The notes beneath the pieces were generated by a model that was given only the letters and a program-made list of their open reading frames with translations, was not told the origin of the DNA and did no database searches. Position numbers and translations under genes: made by a program. DNA of 39,090 bases from Bacteroidia bacterium (lineage in GTDB: Bacteria; Bacteroidota; Bacteroidia; 2-12-FULL-35-15): the NCBI GenBank assembly GCA_030654175.1, contig JAURXZ010000005.1:1-39090 (forward strand), given 5' to 3'. Below, one piece after another: positions 23,540 through 31,903 of the stretch (position 1 is the stretch's first letter; the number at the start of each line of letters is the position of its first letter).

Positions 23540-24829
23540 ATGCTATTCGAATCATTAAGCCTTATTGAACCAATTTTAAAAGCGTTACAAGAAGAAGGTT
23601 ATACAGTCCCAACACCCATTCAATCACAATCCATACCTCTTGTTTTACAGGGGAACGATCTATTAGGTTGCGCACAAACAGGAACAGGAAAAACAGCTGC
23701 ATTTGCGATACCCATCTTACAATTGTTAAGTGCAAATAAAACCTACGACAAAAAAAAGAAAGTGAGAAGTTTGATCATCACACCAACACGTGAGTTGGCG
23801 GTTCAAATTGGAGAAAGCTTTAGAGCTTATGGACGACATACAGGGTTAACTTGTACAGTAATTTTTGGAGGTGTTAATCAAAACCCTCAAACAGCCGCAT
23901 TACGTGCCGGTGTGGATATTGTTATTGCAACACCGGGCCGGCTTTTAGATCTTATGAATCAGGGACATTTGACTTTGCGTGATGTGGAGATATTTGTACT
24001 GGATGAAGCCGATCGCATGTTGGATATGGGGTTTATTCATGATGTGAAAAAGATGCTGACGGCTCTTCCTAAAAAAAGACAGTCACTTTTCTTTTCTGCA
24101 ACCATGCCACCGGAAATTGTTAAACTTGCAAGTACCATATTACAAAATCCTTCAAAGGTTTCGGTAACGCCTGTTTCATCAACTGTTGATATTATCAAAC
24201 AATGTGTTTATTTTGTAGATAAAGGAAATAAGAATGACCTATTGATCGACATCTTAAAAGATAAAAATATTAAAACGGCCCTGGTATTTACGCGTACCAA
24301 GCATGGTGCTGATAAAGTTGTTAAAGTTTTGCTGAAACATAATATCAAAACAGAGGCTATACATGGTAATAAATCACAAAATGCCAGACAACGTGCTTTG
24401 ACAAATTTCAAAGAACAAACCACCCGCATTTTAGTAGCTACCGATATTGCAGCAAGAGGCATTGATGTTGATGACCTGGAATATGTGATCAATTATGAAA
24501 TGTCCAATATTGCTGAAACATACGTGCATCGCATAGGAAGAACAGGAAGGGCCGGAGCAAAAGGTACTGCCATTTCATTTTGTGATGCAGAAGAAAAAGA
24601 ATACCTGCGTGATGTTGAAAAACTGATCGCAAAAAAAATTCCTGTGATTGAAAATCATGCATTTCCATTAATGGACCATAATCCGGTGAAAGCTCCAAAA
24701 CAACAGCAAGGGAGAAGAAACTTTCGCACAAATGACAGTTCAGCCGGGAGAACAGGGCATCAGGGACCGAAACCTACCGGAAATAATGGTCAAAAAAAGT
24801 GGTTTGGTAAACCAAAAGCATCAAGATAG
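23540..24829 (+). CDS. DEAD-box RNA helicase, RhlE-like
   Basis: An ATP-dependent RNA helicase (429 aa from the ATG at 23540). The start follows family convention, where the Q-motif region begins M-x-F-E-S-L; the in-frame ATG at 23492 would add 16 residues unlike the family. Motifs in order: Q-motif P-T-P-I-Q (about 25-29), Walker A A-Q-T-G-T-G-K-T (45-52), P-T-R-E-L-A, T-P-G-R, D-E-A-D (155-158), S-A-T (186-188), then the C-terminal helicase domain with A-R-G-I-D and H-R-I-G-R-T-G-R. A basic, Gly/Gln-rich tail probably contacts RNA. Such proteins act in ribosome assembly and mRNA turnover, often at low temperature. A strong terminator follows. Confidence 0.95.
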   Translation: MLFESLSLIEPILKALQEEGYTVPTPIQSQSIPLVLQGNDLLGCAQTGTGKTAAFAIPILQLLSANKTYDKKKKVRSLIITPTRELAVQIGESFRAYGRHTGLTCTVIFGGVNQNPQTAALRAGVDIVIATPGRLLDLMNQGHLTLRDVEIFVLDEADRMLDMGFIHDVKKMLTALPKKRQSLFFSATMPPEIVKLASTILQNPSKVSVTPVSSTVDIIKQCVYFVDKGNKNDLLIDILKDKNIKTALVFTRTKHGADKVVKVLLKHNIKTEAIHGNKSQNARQRALTNFKEQTTRILVATDIAARGIDVDDLEYVINYEMSNIAETYVHRIGRTGRAGAKGTAISFCDAEEKEYLRDVEKLIAKKIPVIENHAFPLMDHNPVKAPKQQQGRRNFRTNDSSAGRTGHQGPKPTGNNGQKKWFGKPKASR

Positions 24830-24863
24830 TTTTTTTTCTTAAAAGTGATTTTTGCGCATTCCT

Positions 24864-24906
24864 GAACATCCCTATTTCATTGAAATGGGGATGTTCCTTT
24901 TTTATA
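24864..24906 (+). terminator. Rho-independent terminator after the rhlE-like gene
   Basis: GAACATCCC (24864-24872) pairs with GGGATGTTC (24888-24896); the inner ATTTCA/TGAAAT extends the stem, and a T-rich tail follows. It is one of the clearest terminators in the window. Confidence 0.9.
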
Positions 24907-24928
24907 ATGTTTCGTAAATTTAATATCA

Positions 24929-25116
24929 ATGAAAAATTATCTTCTGCCTATCATTTTTATTTCCATGCTGAAAATTTCTTTTGCGCAGAATAGCGAACTC
25001 CAAGCAAAAATGGCAATCCGGTGAGCTGAATACATTCTATCTGTTCCGTTCAAAATAAAAAAAAGCGATTGGAACATGGAGCAACATTGATTAATGTTGG
25101 ATTAAAGAAAAACTGA
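24929..25116 (+). pseudogene. Probable remnant of a small secreted-protein gene
   Basis: From the ATG at 24929, 31 codons read as a clean signal peptide (M-K-N-Y-L-L-P, hydrophobic, I-S-F-A-Q-N) followed by a few residues and a stop at 25022. Plausible coding then continues in a second frame (W-Q-S-G-E-L-N-T-F-Y-L-F, stop at 25056), and a third frame gives G-A-T-L-I-N-V-G-L-K-K-N before a stop at 25114. A signal peptide followed by pieces in three frames suggests decay by frameshifts and internal deletion. It could instead be a genuine 31-residue peptide. It converges with the porin-like gene, three bases from its stop. Confidence 0.35.
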
Positions 25117-25118
25117 AA

Positions 25119-25811
25119 TTAAAATTTGATAAGCAAGCCCACTCCAATATTCATTCCGCTGGCTTTTAGTTTAAAAACTCGGTCGTTATCATTATTTATA
25201 TTTGAATCGTTTTTATTTGAAAACAATATACTTGGGTAGCTGTACACCATATATCCAGCATTAATAGACAGGCCAATATGTTCACCAAAATAGAAGCGCG
25301 GAACAACTGCAACTCCGTAGTTAAGTCCATCATCTTTTGCAATGCTATTTAAAGAATCTTTACTATCAAGCAGAAAATTTGAGTAGCCTACAGTTATACC
25401 AATTGGCATATCAAAACGATTTGTTTTTATTAAATGCAAATTTAAAGCAAGGCCTGCATCAATACCTCTAACTCCAACCTTTATACCTGATACGGAATCT
25501 TTTTCTGAAAAATATTTGGAATATGCAACGCGTGCCGCCAGGCCAAGCCAATTCTTCAGACCAAACTCAATGTTTAAAGGATAAACCGTAGCTCCGGAAA
25601 CATCACTTGTATCCTTTTTGATACGGGTAGTTGTAAAACTAGTACCATTCCATACCTGGCCATTGTATGCATCTTCAAGATCTGTTTTATAAACAGAAAC
25701 CCCAATACCTAAATCAACAACAACTGCGCCTTTATGAAATGCTTTTTTCTGAGCATTTGAAACAGTAATGAATAAGGAAATTGCAACAAATGTTAATGTA
25801 ACTTTTTTCAT
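25119..25811 (-). CDS. Small outer-membrane beta-barrel (porin-like) protein
   Basis: The 230 aa product has a signal peptide (M-K-K-V-T-L, hydrophobic core, V-S-N-A-Q). The mature part alternates hydrophobic and polar residues in strands broken by short polar turns: V-V-V-D-L-G-I-G-V-S-V-Y, W-L-G-L-A-A-R-V-A-Y-S-K-Y, G-I-T-V-G-Y-S-N-F, Y-G-V-A-V-V-P-R-F-Y-F-G, I-G-L-S-I-N-A-G-Y-M-V-Y. It ends G-V-G-L-L-I-K-F with a terminal Phe, the classical BAM signal of barrel proteins. An eight- to ten-strand barrel is likely, but no ligand or specific family can be named. A structured repeat lies between it and the upstream transporter gene. Confidence 0.78.
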   Translation of the reverse strand: MKKVTLTFVAISLFITVSNAQKKAFHKGAVVVDLGIGVSVYKTDLEDAYNGQVWNGTSFTTTRIKKDTSDVSGATVYPLNIEFGLKNWLGLAARVAYSKYFSEKDSVSGIKVGVRGIDAGLALNLHLIKTNRFDMPIGITVGYSNFLLDSKDSLNSIAKDDGLNYGVAVVPRFYFGEHIGLSINAGYMVYSYPSILFSNKNDSNINNDNDRVFKLKASGMNIGVGLLIKF

Positions 25812-25923
25812 TTTAAAAAATGTTTTTGATTGTACTGCAATAGTATAATTTTTTTTCGAAATAATGAACCCTGCTTTATGTGATAATTTATAAATATACT
25901 CATGCCTGTTGATGGTACCTTCT

Positions 25924-26034
25924 GCGTTAGGGCTCCCTTCGACAGGCTCAGGATAAATTCCACGGAAATCCTTTTCTATATAGAAAAGATTGCAGTGAAA
26001 AGCCCGGTCCTTTCTTTTTTAAGAAAGGGAACGC
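25924..26034. repeat. Folded intergenic repeat, copy A
   Basis: Bounded by GCGTT (25924-25928) and AACGC (26030-26034), which pair. Two internal hairpins are present: AATCCTTTTCTA with TAGAAAAGATT (25967-25991) and CCTTTCTT with AAGAAAGG (26009-26028). This predicts a three-way junction. Conserved boxes shared with copy B at 29711 are GCGTTAGGG, AATCCTTTTCT and AAGCCCG. In this copy an extra segment, including CCCTTCGACAGGCTCAGG (a word I recall as common in other bacterial genomes), sits between the first box and hairpin 1. Confidence 0.75.
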
Positions 26035-26045
26035 CTCAATAAAAT

Positions 26046-27512
26046 TTAAAATAACTGACCTGCGATAATCATAGTAATGGTAATTAAAACAATACCAACA
26101 ATATCCAAAACCAATCCAGCTTTTAACATGTCTTTTACCCGTAAGCGGTTACTGCCAAATACTATTGTATTAGGCGCTGTGGCCACAGGTAGCATAAAAC
26201 CTAATGAAGCAGCTAAGGTGGCCGGTATCATTAATAGGAGGGGGTGTATATCCATTGTTTTTTGTAAAGCCAGGAGTATTGGCAGCATTAACTGAATACA
26301 GGCTACATTAGAAGCAAATTCGCTGATAATGGTTACTAAGATGCACATACCGAAAATGAAAATATAAATATTCGCATGTGATGTGAACTGAAGTTGAGAG
26401 CCCAGCCAGTTACTTAATCCTGACAATTCAAAACCTTTTGCTAATGCAAATCCTCCACCAAATAATAGAATAATATCAAATGGAAGCCGGGTAACATCTT
26501 CCCAGATGATGAGTGCTCTGCCTTTTTCTTTTTTCGAGGGTATAAAAAAAAGCAGCAATGCCATAACGATAGCTACTGTGCTATCCTGGAGATAATCTTT
26601 GTTTGGAAACAAATTACTCCAGCCACTCATTTTAACTACACCAAAATCGATGTCAGCACGTGTAAACCATAAAAGGGCGGTAATAGAAAAGATGGTGGCT
26701 ACTACCTTTTCTTCAAAACTCATCTTCCCCAATTTTTGATAAGCTGTTGCAAAATAGCCTTTATCAAGCAATAGAACAGTGTCTTTTTTTATAAACATTG
26801 TTTTAAGTACACCAAATGCAACCAATAAAATAACAAAAGAAAGAGGGAATGCAATAAGGAACCAGGACAAAAAGTTCATGTCATTATTTAGAGGGAATTT
26901 TTCGGTGTACTCACGAAAAAAGATCATGTTCGTTGGAGTACCAACTAATGTTGCCATTCCGCCAATGGTTGCTGAATATGCCAAGCCGATCAATAAAGCC
27001 GAAGCCATTTTGTGGGAATGGTGTTCCTCTTTAAAATGTTTTTCAATTTGAATGATCACTGCCAATACAGCCGAAAGTAACATCATTACGGTTGCTGTAT
27101 TTGATATCCACATGGAAATTAAATAGGAGGTAAGCATGATTCCTAATAAAATGCGTGATGGGCTTGTACCTACGTTCATTAGTATTTTCAAGGCAATTCG
27201 CTGATGCAAATGCCAGCGTTCAATTGCGAATGCTATAATAAAACCACCGATAAACAAAAATATAATAGGATCCATATATTGATAAGCAGTGGTTTTTGAA
27301 TCTGCAATTCCAAATAATGGAAGTAATATAATTGGTAATAATGCTGTAACCGCTAAATGAACTGCTTCGGTGAGCCACCAGGTAGCCATCCAGATTGCCA
27401 CAGCAGCCATTTTTGTAACCATTGGATTGCCGGGAGATAGATCAACACTTATATAAAGCATAAATGCTAATAAAGGACCGAGGATGAGTTTTAAGTTTTT
27501 TGAATAATTCAT
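26046..27512 (-). CDS. SLC13/DASS family sodium-coupled anion transporter
   Basis: The 488 aa inner-membrane protein has the two-fold repeated SLC13 architecture, with about 11-12 helices and hairpin loops. The first substrate/sodium motif is S-N-T at 137-139 in M-W-I-S-N-T-A-T. Further conserved parts are G-T-P-T-N-M-I-F in the first half, E-F-A-S-N-V-A-C in the second half and T-A-P-N-T-I-V-F-G-S near the end. The family takes up dicarboxylates, citrate or sulfate with sodium; which one applies here is not decidable. It is divergent from the small lipoprotein gene at 27568. Downstream on the same strand lies structured repeat copy A. Confidence 0.93.
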   Translation of the reverse strand: MNYSKNLKLILGPLLAFMLYISVDLSPGNPMVTKMAAVAIWMATWWLTEAVHLAVTALLPIILLPLFGIADSKTTAYQYMDPIIFLFIGGFIIAFAIERWHLHQRIALKILMNVGTSPSRILLGIMLTSYLISMWISNTATVMMLLSAVLAVIIQIEKHFKEEHHSHKMASALLIGLAYSATIGGMATLVGTPTNMIFFREYTEKFPLNNDMNFLSWFLIAFPLSFVILLVAFGVLKTMFIKKDTVLLLDKGYFATAYQKLGKMSFEEKVVATIFSITALLWFTRADIDFGVVKMSGWSNLFPNKDYLQDSTVAIVMALLLFFIPSKKEKGRALIIWEDVTRLPFDIILLFGGGFALAKGFELSGLSNWLGSQLQFTSHANIYIFIFGMCILVTIISEFASNVACIQLMLPILLALQKTMDIHPLLLMIPATLAASLGFMLPVATAPNTIVFGSNRLRVKDMLKAGLVLDIVGIVLITITMIIAGQLF

Positions 27513-27540
27513 TTATTTAAAAATTACAAATAAAATATTT

Positions 27541-27548
27541 TAGTTTTG
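27541..27548 (+). promoter_or_regulatory. Predicted -7 box for the small lipoprotein gene
   Basis: TAGTTTTG fits TAnnTTTG and lies 19 bases before the ATG at 27568. Confidence 0.5.
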
Positions 27549-27567
27549 TAAAATAAAATCAACTTCC

Positions 27568-27960
27568 ATGAAGAACAAACTTAAGAATATTGCTTTACTT
27601 TTTGTTTGTTTAGTTTTTATTTCAATGTTACAGTCTTGTTTTTTATTTCCAGGCGTTAAAAGCACATATACTGCGCCTGATCAGGATACCCATGAACAAA
27701 ACGGTTTTGTAAAAGCAACAATAATAAATTACGCTCTTGATGGTTGTGGCTTTATGCTTCTGTTAGAAGATGGAAAAAAATTGGAACCCGTAAATCTTTC
27801 AGAAGAATTTAAAAAAGATAGTATTAAAGTATGGATAAAATATCAGCATTATAAAGGTAATAGTATATGTATGGCAGGGGAGATGGTAACGGTTACTGCT
27901 ATAGAAAAAGGGATCTCACAGGCAAGCGGGGCGCAGTTTCAGGACAAGAATAAAAAATAA
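27568..27960 (+). CDS. Small lipoprotein of unknown function
   Basis: I do not recognise the family. The 130 aa product has a basic start, a hydrophobic stretch and a lipobox M-L-Q-S-C, so it is predicted to be a lipoprotein. The mature part has two features: L-D-G-C-G-F-M-L-L-L near the middle, and a block with K-V-W-I-K-Y-Q-H-Y followed by S-I-C-M-A-G-E-M-V-T-V. These read like the strands of a small beta-sandwich, with Cys residues that could form a disulfide. The last 15 residues are charged and probably disordered. It lies 77 bases before fmt on the same strand. Confidence 0.75.
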   Translation: MKNKLKNIALLFVCLVFISMLQSCFLFPGVKSTYTAPDQDTHEQNGFVKATIINYALDGCGFMLLLEDGKKLEPVNLSEEFKKDSIKVWIKYQHYKGNSICMAGEMVTVTAIEKGISQASGAQFQDKNKK

Positions 27961-28037
27961 AAAAAATATTAAAAACACTTCTAAGGCTGTTATTTCAAAA
28001 GAATTAATAGAGGAAAGGAGTAAGGGGAGAAGCAAAC

Positions 28038-28994
28038 ATGCGAATAATATTTATGGGAACACCGGAGTTTGCGGTTGAAACTCTGGATTTACTTTTACAA
28101 AATAACTATAACGTGGTTGGTGTAATTACCGTTCCTGACAAGCCTGCCGGGCGAGGACAGCAGTTGCAGCAATCGGCAGTAAAAAAATATGCCCTTGAAA
28201 AAGGATTAAATATTCTTCAACCTGAAAAATTAAAAGACGAAAATTTTCTTGAGCAATTAGATAAGCTAAAAGCCGATTTACAAATTGTGGTTGCTTTTCG
28301 GATGTTGCCCGAAGTAGTTTGGAATATGCCTCCAATAGGGACTATCAACCTGCACGGCTCATTACTGCCCAATTATCGTGGTGCTGCTCCAATTAATTGG
28401 GCAATAATCAATGGCGAAAAAGAAACCGGTGTTTCTACCTTTTTTCTTCAGCAGGAAATCGATACCGGTAAAATTATTTTCCAGGAAAGAACTCCTATTA
28501 GCGAAAATGAGACTGCAGGCGAGATCCACGACAAGTTGATGCATATTGGTGCCCGGTTGGTTTTAAAAACCCTGCATGCCATTGAAAATGGTAATTATCC
28601 ACAAATAGATCAATCAGAATTAATCACAGCAGGGGAGCCTGTTAAAAATGCTCCCAAGATTTTCAAAACCGATTGTCGTATCGATTGGAACAGAACAGTG
28701 GAGGAGATACATAATCAAATCAGGGGTTTAAGTCCATATCCAGCCGCTTTTACGGATTTTGTAGCTCCTGATGGGAAAACCATTCCCGTTAAAATTTTCA
28801 AAAGCCGGAAGGAGCATAGTATGCACGATTTGGTTACAACAACTATCATTACTGATTCGAAAAGTTTCATTAAAATAGCTGTTAAAAAGGGGTATATTCT
28901 CTTAGATGAGATACAAATTGCCGGAAAGAAGAGAATGGCTGTAGATGAGTTTCTGCGCGGCTTTCAGCTAAAAAGCGATTGGAAAGTTAATTGA
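28038..28994 (+). CDS. fmt: Methionyl-tRNA formyltransferase
   Basis: Fmt transfers a formyl group from 10-formyl-THF to initiator Met-tRNA in the cytoplasm. The 318 aa length is normal. The N-terminal formyltransferase domain starts R-I-I-F-M-G-T-P-E-F-A and holds the catalytic triad N104, H106 and D142 in I-N-L-H-G-S-L-L-P-N-Y-R-G-A-A-P and the later I-D-T-G. The C-terminal OB-like domain begins about residue 210 (I-D-W-N, L-S-P-Y-P-A-A-F-T) and ends in a short conserved L-R-G-F motif. No def (peptide deformylase) gene lies beside it, unlike in many bacteria. The ATG at 28038 gives the canonical N-terminus. Confidence 0.96.
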   Translation: MRIIFMGTPEFAVETLDLLLQNNYNVVGVITVPDKPAGRGQQLQQSAVKKYALEKGLNILQPEKLKDENFLEQLDKLKADLQIVVAFRMLPEVVWNMPPIGTINLHGSLLPNYRGAAPINWAIINGEKETGVSTFFLQQEIDTGKIIFQERTPISENETAGEIHDKLMHIGARLVLKTLHAIENGNYPQIDQSELITAGEPVKNAPKIFKTDCRIDWNRTVEEIHNQIRGLSPYPAAFTDFVAPDGKTIPVKIFKSRKEHSMHDLVTTTIITDSKSFIKIAVKKGYILLDEIQIAGKKRMAVDEFLRGFQLKSDWKVN

Positions 28995-29190
28995 TGGAAA
29001 CGGTAAAGCAGCGCCTTGTCTGCAACCTTCTTATACCATAGCTTTCAGCTACACAAAATCCTATGTGCACACATATAATATCCGTTCGGTCTATTTGTTA
29101 CCTGAAACTTAGCTATAAGTCCTGTTGCAGGTCAAGTTATCAACAAAAGGGCGATTTATAAACAAAAATTAAACTTTTATGCTTGGAATG

Positions 29191-29220
29191 TTGCATCGGG
29201 GCTGATTTGTTGTACATTTG
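29191..29220 (+). promoter_or_regulatory. Predicted promoter for the HU gene
   Basis: TTG at 29191-29193, 19 bases, then TACATTTG at 29213-29220: a full match to the Bacteroidota -33/-7 promoter. It lies 44 bases before the HU start, as expected for a highly expressed gene. The preceding part of the spacer (28995-29190) shows nothing else recognisable. Confidence 0.7.
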
Positions 29221-29264
29221 TATTGTAATAATTAATTAATGTTTAACCCTTAAAAAACAACACA

Positions 29265-29540
29265 ATGAACAAAGCAGAATTAGTAGAAGCTATCGCAACA
29301 GAAACAAAATTAACAAAAGCAGATGCTGGAAGAGCATTAGAAGCATTCGTAACAGCTACAACAAAAGCACTTAAAAAAGGTGATAGAGTTGCATTAGTAG
29401 GTTTCGGATCTTTCTCTGTATCTAAAAGAGCTGCAAGAGTTGGTCGCAATCCACAAACTGGAAAAGCTATTAAAATTGCTGCTAAAAAAGTAGCTAAATT
29501 TAAAGCTGGTGCTGACTTAGCAAAAACTGTTAACAAATAG
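29265..29540 (+). CDS. HU-family DNA-binding protein
   Basis: A 91 aa histone-like protein that bends and compacts DNA as a dimer. It has the standard layout: N-terminal helices (M-N-K-A-E-L-V-E-A-I-A), the G-F-G-S-F hinge at about 46-50, the DNA-binding arm with R-N-P-Q-T-G and its conserved proline, and a C-terminal basic helix. Codon use is A-rich and regular, as for an abundant protein. It has a strong promoter and a strong terminator and is therefore a single-gene transcript. Which of the HU paralogues of the phylum it corresponds to cannot be told. Confidence 0.97.
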   Translation: MNKAELVEAIATETKLTKADAGRALEAFVTATTKALKKGDRVALVGFGSFSVSKRAARVGRNPQTGKAIKIAAKKVAKFKAGADLAKTVNK

Positions 29541-29560
29541 TTATCAACTAAGTACATTAA

Positions 29561-29590
29561 AAAAGTCCCGCATTACTGCGGGACTTTTTT
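29561..29590 (+). terminator. Rho-independent terminator of the HU gene
   Basis: AAAAGTCCCGCA (29561-29572) pairs with TGCGGGACTTTT around a TTAC loop, followed by T-residues. GC-rich, perfect stem. Confidence 0.95.
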
Positions 29591-29626
29591 ATTTATAAGC
29601 AATTCATAAATTCATTAAGAAGATAG

Positions 29627-29634
29627 TACCTTTG
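29627..29634 (+). promoter_or_regulatory. Predicted -7 box upstream of the arginase-family gene
   Basis: TACCTTTG fits TAnnTTTG. If used, the transcript would have a leader of about 225 bases containing folded repeat copy B. Confidence 0.45.
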
Positions 29635-29710
29635 CAGACTTAAAATTTAATAACCTATTTCAAGATTAAGTGAAAATATTAACGATCATAGTTCTTTGAA
29701 CGTAAATGCC

Positions 29711-29801
29711 GCGTTAGGGATTGCAGCGTAAATCCTTTTCTGTTTAGAAAAGATTGAAGCGTAAAGCCCGCCCCTTTTCTTTTTTCAAGAAAAGGAAACG
29801 C
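29711..29801. repeat. Folded intergenic repeat, copy B
   Basis: Bounded by GCGTT (29711-29715) and AACGC (29797-29801). Hairpin 1 is AATCCTTTTCT with AGAAAAGATT (29731-29755); hairpin 2 is CCTTTTCTT with AAGAAAAGG (29773-29795). Compared with copy A, hairpin 2 has one more base in each arm, so pairing is kept. It shares GCGTTAGGG, AATCCTTTTCT and AAGCCCG with copy A. Confidence 0.78.
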
Positions 29802-29861
29802 CCCAAAAATGAATTGAAATTATAAATTATAAAAAATAAAAGATACTAAACAACTGCAACA

Positions 29862-30923
29862 ATGAGCAAACAAGACAAAATAAATAACTTCGATCCAAAC
29901 GCATTAGGCGATGCAAACAATAATATATATGGACTTCCTTTTACTACTGATGAAGCAGAAGTAGTGATCATTCCTGTTCCATGGGAAGTAACAGTATCAT
30001 ACAGGTCGGGCGCTGCATTGGGGCCTCAGGCTATATTCGATGCATCTTACCAGGTAGATCTATTTGATCCCAAAATTGCCGATGCATGGAAAATAGGAAT
30101 TGCAATGGAACCCGTTTCTGATGATATTGCAAGTAAAAACGAAAGTTTAAGACGCAAATCGGAAGCATATCTTACTTTGTTGGAAGAAGGTGAATCGATT
30201 GAGACTAACGATAAGATGAAAGATATGCTAACGCTCATCAATGCCGAGAGTGTAAAATTGAACAATTGGGTAAAAACAAAATCACTTACCTATTTGGATA
30301 AAAATAAAATTGTTGCATTACTTGGTGGCGACCACAGCACTCCACTTGGATTAATGCAGGCATTGGCCGAAAAACATGAGTCATTTGCCATTTTACAGAT
30401 TGATGCACATGCTGATTTACGTGATGCTTTCGAAGGTTTTGATTACTCTCATGCCTCTATCATGTATAATGCAATTAAAATCCCGCAAGTATCAAAATTA
30501 GTGCAGGTAGGTATTCGTGATTATTGTGAGTTTGAGTTTGATCTAATTAAAAATTCAAATGGCCGTATCGTAACTTTTTTCGATCGTGATATTAAGAATA
30601 AACAATACGATGGTGCAACATGGACCAGTATCTGCAATGAGATAATCGCACAATTGCCAAAGGATATTTATTTAAGTTTTGATATTGACGGACTTGATCC
30701 AAAGCTATGCCCAAACACAGGGACACCTGTTGCCGGTGGTTTTGAGTTTGAGCAGGTATTAATGTTGATCGAGAAAATTGTTGATTCAGGAAAACGCATT
30801 ATTGCTTTTGATATTAATGAAGTTGCACCGGGTGGTGATGAGTGGGATGCTAATGTTGGTGCACGTTTGCTATATCGTATTTCAAATATGGTTGCAAAAT
30901 CAAACGGTAGAATTTCTAAATAA
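29862..30923 (+). CDS. Arginase/agmatinase/formimidoylglutamase family hydrolase
   Basis: The 353 aa product is a ureohydrolase-fold enzyme with a two-manganese centre. Ligands are visible: H158 in G-G-D-H-S, D181/H183/D185 in I-D-A-H-A-D, and D274/D276 in S-F-D-I-D-G-L-D-P. The C-terminal E-V-A-P-G-G-D-E-W-D replaces the more usual E-V-x-P-x-x-D. An N-terminal extension of about 35 residues and a helical insert at about 85-135 distinguish the Bacteroidota subfamily, often called agmatinase family protein. Substrate (agmatine, arginine, guanidino acids or formimidoylglutamate) is not determined; no polyamine or histidine-degradation genes adjoin. A possible 225-base leader contains folded repeat copy B. 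Confidence 0.9.
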   Translation: MSKQDKINNFDPNALGDANNNIYGLPFTTDEAEVVIIPVPWEVTVSYRSGAALGPQAIFDASYQVDLFDPKIADAWKIGIAMEPVSDDIASKNESLRRKSEAYLTLLEEGESIETNDKMKDMLTLINAESVKLNNWVKTKSLTYLDKNKIVALLGGDHSTPLGLMQALAEKHESFAILQIDAHADLRDAFEGFDYSHASIMYNAIKIPQVSKLVQVGIRDYCEFEFDLIKNSNGRIVTFFDRDIKNKQYDGATWTSICNEIIAQLPKDIYLSFDIDGLDPKLCPNTGTPVAGGFEFEQVLMLIEKIVDSGKRIIAFDINEVAPGGDEWDANVGARLLYRISNMVAKSNGRISK

Positions 30924-30971
30924 GAATGAAAAGGATTGAAATATATCCTATATACAATTGAAACATAAAAC

Positions 30972-31655
30972 TTGGAAACAAAAAATTTAAAAAAAGAACT
31001 TGTAAGTTATTTATCAAATTTAATTTCTGAGAACCGAAGAGCTAAGTTTGATGAAGTTCTGAATTACCGTACCCGACATATCACTATTGTGCTGGAAGAC
31101 CTTTATCAGCCGCACAATGCAAGTGCTGTATTACGTTCTTGTGATATTTTCGGGATCCAGGATATTCATATTGTTGAAAATAAAAATGTTTATACCGTAA
31201 ACCGTGATATTGCATTGGGCTCTCCCAAATGGCTGAACATCCATAAATACAGCAATCAAGAAAATAATACAAAGCATTGTATTGATGAGTTAAAAGGAAA
31301 AGGGTATCAGATAGTGGCCACCAGCCCTCATAAAAATGGTTGTACTATTGAAGATCTTGCAGTTGACAAACCCATTGCATTGATATTTGGAACAGAGTTA
31401 ACAGGTATTTCCGATACTGTGAGGGATAATGCGGATGCCTTTGTTCAGATCCCTATGTTTGGTTTTACTGAAAGTTTTAACATATCTGTTTCTGTTGCTT
31501 TATGTTTGCATACGCTTACAGCAAAACTTCATCAATCCAACGCTGACTGGCAGTTGGATGATGATGAAAAGGATGAATTACTCCTGACCTGGTTACGAAA
31601 TACGATTCGAAAGGTAGAACTGATCGAAAAAGATTTTTTTGAGAAAAGGCAATAG
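30972..31655 (+). CDS. trmH: TrmH-family tRNA/rRNA 2'-O-methyltransferase
   Basis: A SPOUT-fold SAM-dependent enzyme of 227 aa, most like the TrmH group that methylates the ribose of G18 in tRNA. Motifs: D-L-Y-Q-P-H-N-A-S-A-V-L-R-S-C-D near residues 37-52, I-F-G-T-E-L-T-G-I in the knot, and I-P-M-F-G-F-T-E-S-F-N-I-S-V-S near the end. The start must be the TTG at 30972: an in-frame stop lies two codons upstream, no in-frame ATG exists before the motifs, and the resulting N-terminus matches the family. It begins 48 bases after the arginase-family gene and may share its transcript. A substantial hairpin follows. Confidence 0.9.
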   Translation: METKNLKKELVSYLSNLISENRRAKFDEVLNYRTRHITIVLEDLYQPHNASAVLRSCDIFGIQDIHIVENKNVYTVNRDIALGSPKWLNIHKYSNQENNTKHCIDELKGKGYQIVATSPHKNGCTIEDLAVDKPIALIFGTELTGISDTVRDNADAFVQIPMFGFTESFNISVSVALCLHTLTAKLHQSNADWQLDDDEKDELLLTWLRNTIRKVELIEKDFFEKRQ

Positions 31656-31687
31656 GCCTTTTATGAATTAAGAGTTTTTTTTGATTT

Positions 31688-31736
31688 CCTTTCATTTCTC
31701 AATTCTTTGATATGAAATTATTGAGGAATGATAAGG
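31688..31736 (+). terminator. Large hairpin after trmH
   Basis: A stem of about 16 pairs with one bulge: CCTTTCATTTCTCAAT (31688-31703) folds with ATTGAGGAATGATAAGG (31720-31736) around a 16-base loop. A short T-containing stretch follows. Probably the trmH terminator, though the loop is large. Confidence 0.6.
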
Positions 31737-31860
31737 ATTTTGTTTGCGAAACGTGGACAAATTGGATGAAATAGTGACCCCGAAATGAAGTTTTAAACAT
31801 TCATTTTTATACTTTCTTCTGAACCACGTTAAAAAGAGTTTTTTTTTTCTAAAATAGATG

Positions 31861-31868
31861 TACATTTG
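31861..31868 (+). promoter_or_regulatory. Predicted -7 box for the THX gene
   Basis: TACATTTG matches TAnnTTTG and lies 35 bases before the ATG. A long T-run just upstream is an unusual feature of this promoter. Confidence 0.6.
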
Positions 31869-31903
31869 CAATAATAATTAAAATAAAAAATAAAAAACAA
31901 ATT

